Shown here: positions 31,217 to 34,088 of the stretch, in pieces
How the letters are laid out: the number at the start of each line of letters is the position of its first letter
Numbering within the stretch: position 1 is the first letter of the stretch
Assembly: GCF_946222305.1 (NCBI RefSeq)
Contig: NZ_CAMIHZ010000024.1
Span: 1 to 34,088 of the forward strand
Direction: 5' to 3'
Length of the DNA stretch: 34,088 nt
Source of the DNA: an uncultured Corynebacterium sp.
GTDB lineage: Bacteria; Actinomycetota; Actinomycetes; Mycobacteriales; Mycobacteriaceae
Position numbers and translations under genes: made by a program
Notes under the pieces: model-generated
What the model was told of the DNA's origin: nothing
What the model saw: only the letters and a program-made list of their open reading frames with translations
Databases searched by the model: none

Positions 31217-32053
31217 ATGGCTAACCTTGATCGTTCGACCGGTTATTTGGTCCCCACCAAGCAAATGCGCATTTCTGACTTCCACCGTTATAAGGCCGAG
31301 GGCAAGAAATTCGCCATGCTCACGGCCTACGACTACTCCACAACCGTTTCTTTTGCCGACGCCGGCATTGAGCTGCTGTTGGTTGGTGATTCGGCGGCCA
31401 ACGTTGTCTACGGCTATGGGGCAACGCAGAGCGTGAGCATGGATGAAATGTGCTACCTCGCCGCCGCTGTCGTCCGCGGGGCGGGCAATGCTTTCGTCGT
31501 CGCCGACCTGCCCTTCGGGACGTACGAGGCTTCGGACGAGCAAGCTGTGAAAAGCGCCGCCGAATTGATGCACCGCTCTGGTGCGCATGCTGTGAAGCTG
31601 GAAGGTGGCGTACGGATGGCCGATCGCATCAAGGCGATCACGAAGGCGGGTATCCCCGTGTGTGCTCACATTGGATTCACCCCGCAGTCGGTGAACCAGC
31701 TCAGCGGTTTCAAGGTTCAGGGCCGTGGCGCTGGTGCCCAGGCGCTCATGGAAGACATGCAGGCCGTTGTTGAAGCGGGCGCCGACATGGTGGTTATGGA
31801 GATGGTACCCGCGGACGTCGCCAAGGACATCACGGCAAAGTGCCCGATCCCAACCATTGGCATCGGCGCTGGGCCGGATTGTGACGGCCAGGTGCTGGTA
31901 TGGCATGACCTCGCAGCGCTCCCAGCTGATGGTCACCGTCCGAAGTTCGCGAAGCAGTGGGCAGCTGTCGGTGAGTCCCTCACGCGCGCAGCCAGCGAAT
32001 ACAAGCAGGAAGTCGCTGAAGGCACCTTCCCTGCCCAGGAGCACTGCTTCTAA
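31217..32053 (+). CDS. panB: 3-methyl-2-oxobutanoate hydroxymethyltransferase PanB
   Basis: Transfers a hydroxymethyl group from 5,10-methylene-tetrahydrofolate to 2-oxoisovalerate, giving ketopantoate for pantothenate and CoA. The 278 residues from ATG 31217 show FAMLTAYDYSTTVSFADAGIELLLVGDSAA, GYGATQSVSMDEM, DLPFGTYEAS, VKLEGGV, VCAHIGFTPQSVNQLSGFKVQGR, MEMVPADVAKDIT, and PTIGIGAGPDCDGQVLVWHDL. A further ATG at 31193 gives eight more residues. CACAAT lies 8 bases before 31217, which hints at a leaderless start there. It follows glnA2 in divergent orientation, as in mycobacteria. The pantothenate partners panC/panD are not in the window. Confidence 0.96.
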   Translation: MANLDRSTGYLVPTKQMRISDFHRYKAEGKKFAMLTAYDYSTTVSFADAGIELLLVGDSAANVVYGYGATQSVSMDEMCYLAAAVVRGAGNAFVVADLPFGTYEASDEQAVKSAAELMHRSGAHAVKLEGGVRMADRIKAITKAGIPVCAHIGFTPQSVNQLSGFKVQGRGAGAQALMEDMQAVVEAGADMVVMEMVPADVAKDITAKCPIPTIGIGAGPDCDGQVLVWHDLAALPADGHRPKFAKQWAAVGESLTRAASEYKQEVAEGTFPAQEHCF

Positions 32054-32090
32054 CACGAAGCTAGCGCAAAGTTGACGCTAAGCGCGTGGG

Positions 32091-32264
32091 CTAGTCGTCC
32101 TCTTCGTCGAAAGCGTCCTGCTCAGCAGTGTTCCTTTGCGCAGTTTCCAGGGCGGCAGCGGCTTCTTCCTGGGTGTCGTAGGGTCCCATGCGGTTGGACC
32201 AAGAATCGGTTTTGCCTTGGAGAACTTCGCCAGTCTTTGTGTCGTAGTACCACTTATCAGTCAT
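32091..32264 (-). CDS. Small SPOR-like protein
   Basis: A 57-residue protein, start ATG 32264. It begins MTDKWYYDTKTGEVLQGK and continues with NRMGPYDTQEEAAAAL, then an acidic tail. Small conserved actinobacterial proteins of this form are annotated as SPOR-domain-like. It has no signal peptide or membrane segment, so it is likely cytoplasmic; its function is unknown. TATCAA lies 8 bases upstream and no Shine-Dalgarno is visible. A longer frame (start 32282) adds MVSTVT and is less likely. It is downstream of the ribonuclease gene on the same strand, with a 45-base gap. Confidence 0.8.
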   Translation of the reverse strand: MTDKWYYDTKTGEVLQGKTDSWSNRMGPYDTQEEAAAALETAQRNTAEQDAFDEEDD

Positions 32265-32309
32265 AGTTACCGTTGATACCACAAGTCACGGCTAGGCAGG
32301 TTGGCGTCA

Positions 32310-33758
32310 CTAATCAGCAGGCCACGTAAACAGGATTTCGCGACCGTCCGGGTCCGCCGTCACCAGGGTGACTTTCACCGTCGCCGCCTCTTCCGGGGCA
32401 CCATCGGAAGCATTGCCACGGCACTCCGCGATCACCGGCGGGTTCTCCACGAAGATGGTGGCGGTGGTGGACTCCGATCCGGCATGCAACACGGTGGCAG
32501 TGAAGTCCTGACCAACCCACGGCTGCAACACCACAGCCTCAGTGAGTTTAAGGCATGCCTTATCCACCTGACTTGCTACATTCCCGCTGGTTTTCATGGT
32601 TTCCAGCACTGCTGGCACGCGGGATCGCACCCATTCAGGGACTTCCCTGCCCTCGGAGATCGCGAGGCACACCTCGGTTGCGAAGCGATCCACCAGCCGG
32701 CGCAGCGGGGCCGTCACGTGCGCATAGTGGCCACCAATTCCAGCATGGATGGCAGGTTCCACGTCGTCGTCCTCCCCCTCACCACTGAACCCGAGAGCCT
32801 GATACCCCGCGCCCCGCAGTAAACCTTGAGCGTCACGCATCAAAGCCATACCCTGCGGCGTAGAAGCATCCACCTGTGACAACAATTCCCCCACCGACTG
32901 ATCCCCACGCTGGTAGCCCAAGGCCACCGCGGCGGTATCGAATTTCTGCAAAGATTTTTCGTCGGCTGGGGGCAGGGTTCTTAGAATTCCGACGCCGGCC
33001 TCCACCATCATGCTTCCCGCGCACATCCCAGCCATCAGCGACAGCTCGGCATTGTAGTCGTTCATGGACTGGCGGGGATCGATGCTCAGGTGAAAAGTGC
33101 CCTCGTCTGCCTCTTCGTCTTTCTCCACGGAAACACTGGGCAACCGCAGGTTGATAGCTTGCCGGCGCAGATCGGATCCCTGGCGAGCTTGGCCAACCTC
33201 CGGCAACAGCGCAATCGAAGGGTGCAACTTCCCAGCGCGCAGATCCTCTTCCACCCCGTCGTAATCGAATCGTGCCACTGAGCGAACGAGGGATCGCTTG
33301 ACCGTGAAGTGTTCAACTTCCCCATCCGGATTCACCAGCATGTCCCACACCACCGCAGGCCGGTCTTGGTCCGGTAGTAGCGACGCGCGATCCTCCGATA
33401 GTTCCTCTGGGTGCAGGCGGACTGGTCCGTCAGGGACGTAGATAGTTTGGCCCCGGCGCAGGGATTCGGCTTCCACCGCCCCTCCTGGCTCGACGAATGC
33501 GGCCACATCTGCAATGGCGTAACGCACGCGCCACGCTGCGGCCCCCGTTGCTTGCTCGATGTGGACGGCTTGATCGAGGTCCATGGATCCGGCGGGATCG
33601 ATGGTCACAAAAGGAATGTCGCGCAGGTCTACCCGATCTTCGGGCAAACGATCAGTAGCAGCAGAAGCCGCGTGATGAACTTCTTGCGGGAAGTCCTCCG
33701 GCAGGGAAAACTCACGGCGGATCTGGCTAAAGTTGAGAGCGGCAGCGAAAAGCTTCAT
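32310..33758 (-). CDS. RNB-domain (RNase II/R family) ribonuclease
   Basis: A 482-residue exoribonuclease-like protein; the family degrades RNA 3' to 5'. The catalytic acidic cluster reads FVTIDPAGSMDLDQAVHIEQ, the usual Asp cluster with Gln in the last position, a form I know from actinobacterial members. Other landmarks: YAIADVAAFVEPGGAVEAESLRRGQTIYVPDG, the IDPRQSMNDYNAELSLMAGMCAG helix and HYAHVTAPLRRLVDRF. It lacks obvious long N-terminal cold-shock domains. The ATG at 33758 is preceded by CATTCT at 7 bases, again leaderless-like; the longer frame to 33848 runs into the RNase P RNA gene and is not real. Confidence 0.9.
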   Translation of the reverse strand: MKLFAAALNFSQIRREFSLPEDFPQEVHHAASAATDRLPEDRVDLRDIPFVTIDPAGSMDLDQAVHIEQATGAAAWRVRYAIADVAAFVEPGGAVEAESLRRGQTIYVPDGPVRLHPEELSEDRASLLPDQDRPAVVWDMLVNPDGEVEHFTVKRSLVRSVARFDYDGVEEDLRAGKLHPSIALLPEVGQARQGSDLRRQAINLRLPSVSVEKDEEADEGTFHLSIDPRQSMNDYNAELSLMAGMCAGSMMVEAGVGILRTLPPADEKSLQKFDTAAVALGYQRGDQSVGELLSQVDASTPQGMALMRDAQGLLRGAGYQALGFSGEGEDDDVEPAIHAGIGGHYAHVTAPLRRLVDRFATEVCLAISEGREVPEWVRSRVPAVLETMKTSGNVASQVDKACLKLTEAVVLQPWVGQDFTATVLHAGSESTTATIFVENPPVIAECRGNASDGAPEEAATVKVTLVTADPDGREILFTWPAD

Positions 33759-33808
33759 GCCCACCAGAATGACACAAGCAGTAGCAACGTGCCGGGAATG
33801 CTTATAGA

Positions 33809-34088
33809 GCCGAGACAGCCTATGAGCCGGATTCTGTCTACCCCCCACCTCCCATAAGGGTGGTGAGGGACGAGGCGATCATCCATCTGTGCCGACCATC
33901 GCTGGTGGCCTCGAGCGGTCTACCTATTCATCAAACGGGCGGGCCGCCCTCGAACTCGCACGCACTCGACGCCTCGAAAGGCTATCCAGTGCGAACACTT
34001 GACCTTGCTCCCGGTGGGGTTTACCAAGCCACCCCAGTCACCTGGGGTGCTGGTGCGCTCTTACCGCACCTTTTCACCCTTACCCGCG
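33809..34088 (-). ncRNA. rnpB: RNase P RNA, 3' part
   Basis: Catalytic RNA of RNase P, which matures tRNA 5' ends. Read on the minus strand, the window edge starts in CGCGGGTAAGGGTGAAAAGG. It continues with GGTGCGGTAAGAGCGCACC, then the CCAGGTGACTGGGGTGGC region, GGTAAACCCC, and ends with ACAGAATCCGGCTCATAGG, the universal 3' motif of bacterial RNase P RNA. The 5' end lies outside the window. The 3' boundary near 33809 is approximate, from the end of the P1 strand. Confidence 0.93.

Noticed and set aside
33411..33857. Plus-strand frame near the window end
   Set aside because: It lies opposite the RNB ribonuclease and RNase P RNA genes and shows no independent evidence.

Overview
The window looks like a chromosomal segment of a Corynebacterium (Actinobacteria, moderately high GC). 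The strongest hints are family-specific. The threonine synthase, GlnA1/GlnA2/GlnE, DUF4191 and RDD proteins are all of the corynebacterial/mycobacterial type. The gene order sucB(E2)-lipB-lipA-DUF4191-RDD-glnA1 ... glnE-glnA2-panB is the order I know from mycobacteria and corynebacteria. Many genes start with an ATG or GTG six to eight bases after a TANNNT -10 box and have no Shine-Dalgarno, the leaderless arrangement common in this group. All naming is from reading translations; no database was searched.

Layout. 1-3.3 kb: end of the dihydrolipoamide acyltransferase E2 gene, then lipB and lipA, which make and transfer the lipoyl group that E2 carries. 3.4-6.4 kb: DUF4191 membrane protein, a 35-bp minisatellite, a LysE-type exporter, a repeat-rich non-coding stretch and an RDD membrane protein. 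6.4-7.9 kb: glnA1 with its adenylylation tyrosine. 8-9.3 kb: a truncated DUF3253 gene and an Old Yellow Enzyme reductase. 9.5-15.2 kb: a 5-oxoprolinase locus (pxpA, fused pxpBC) followed by a biotin carboxylase/BCCP gene, and a convergent NRAMP-like transporter that lacks the metal-binding residues. 15.6-17.1 kb: thrC. 17.3-20.3 kb: an unusual ABC ATPase and a YhgE/Pip membrane protein. 20.3-22.9 kb: bioB and a fusion of the biotin synthase auxiliary protein BsaP to a class I aminotransferase. 23-25.9 kb: a GT-C (DUF2029) mannosyltransferase-like protein, a TauE/SafE permease and a sortase-like protein. 25.9-31.2 kb (minus strand): a diverged heme-oxygenase-like protein with a DtxR-like box, glnE and glnA2. 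31.2-34.1 kb: panB, a small SPOR-like protein, an RNB-family ribonuclease and the 3' part of RNase P RNA.

How the parts connect. LipA/LipB serve E2. GlnE would adenylylate GlnA1 at Tyr406, and glnE is co-oriented with glnA2. PxpABC plus a biotin carboxylase suggests a biotin-dependent oxoprolinase or related amide carboxylase, and the NRAMP-like protein could bring in its substrate. BioB here lacks the Cys that matches E. coli Cys128 and carries a Cys-Cys pair, as in mycobacterial enzymes that need BsaP. In this genome BsaP is covalently joined to a PLP enzyme, which is the most novel-looking item in the window. A second unexplained signal is a recurrent T-rich motif ending in CCGACGCC, including an identical 20-mer at two intergenic places.
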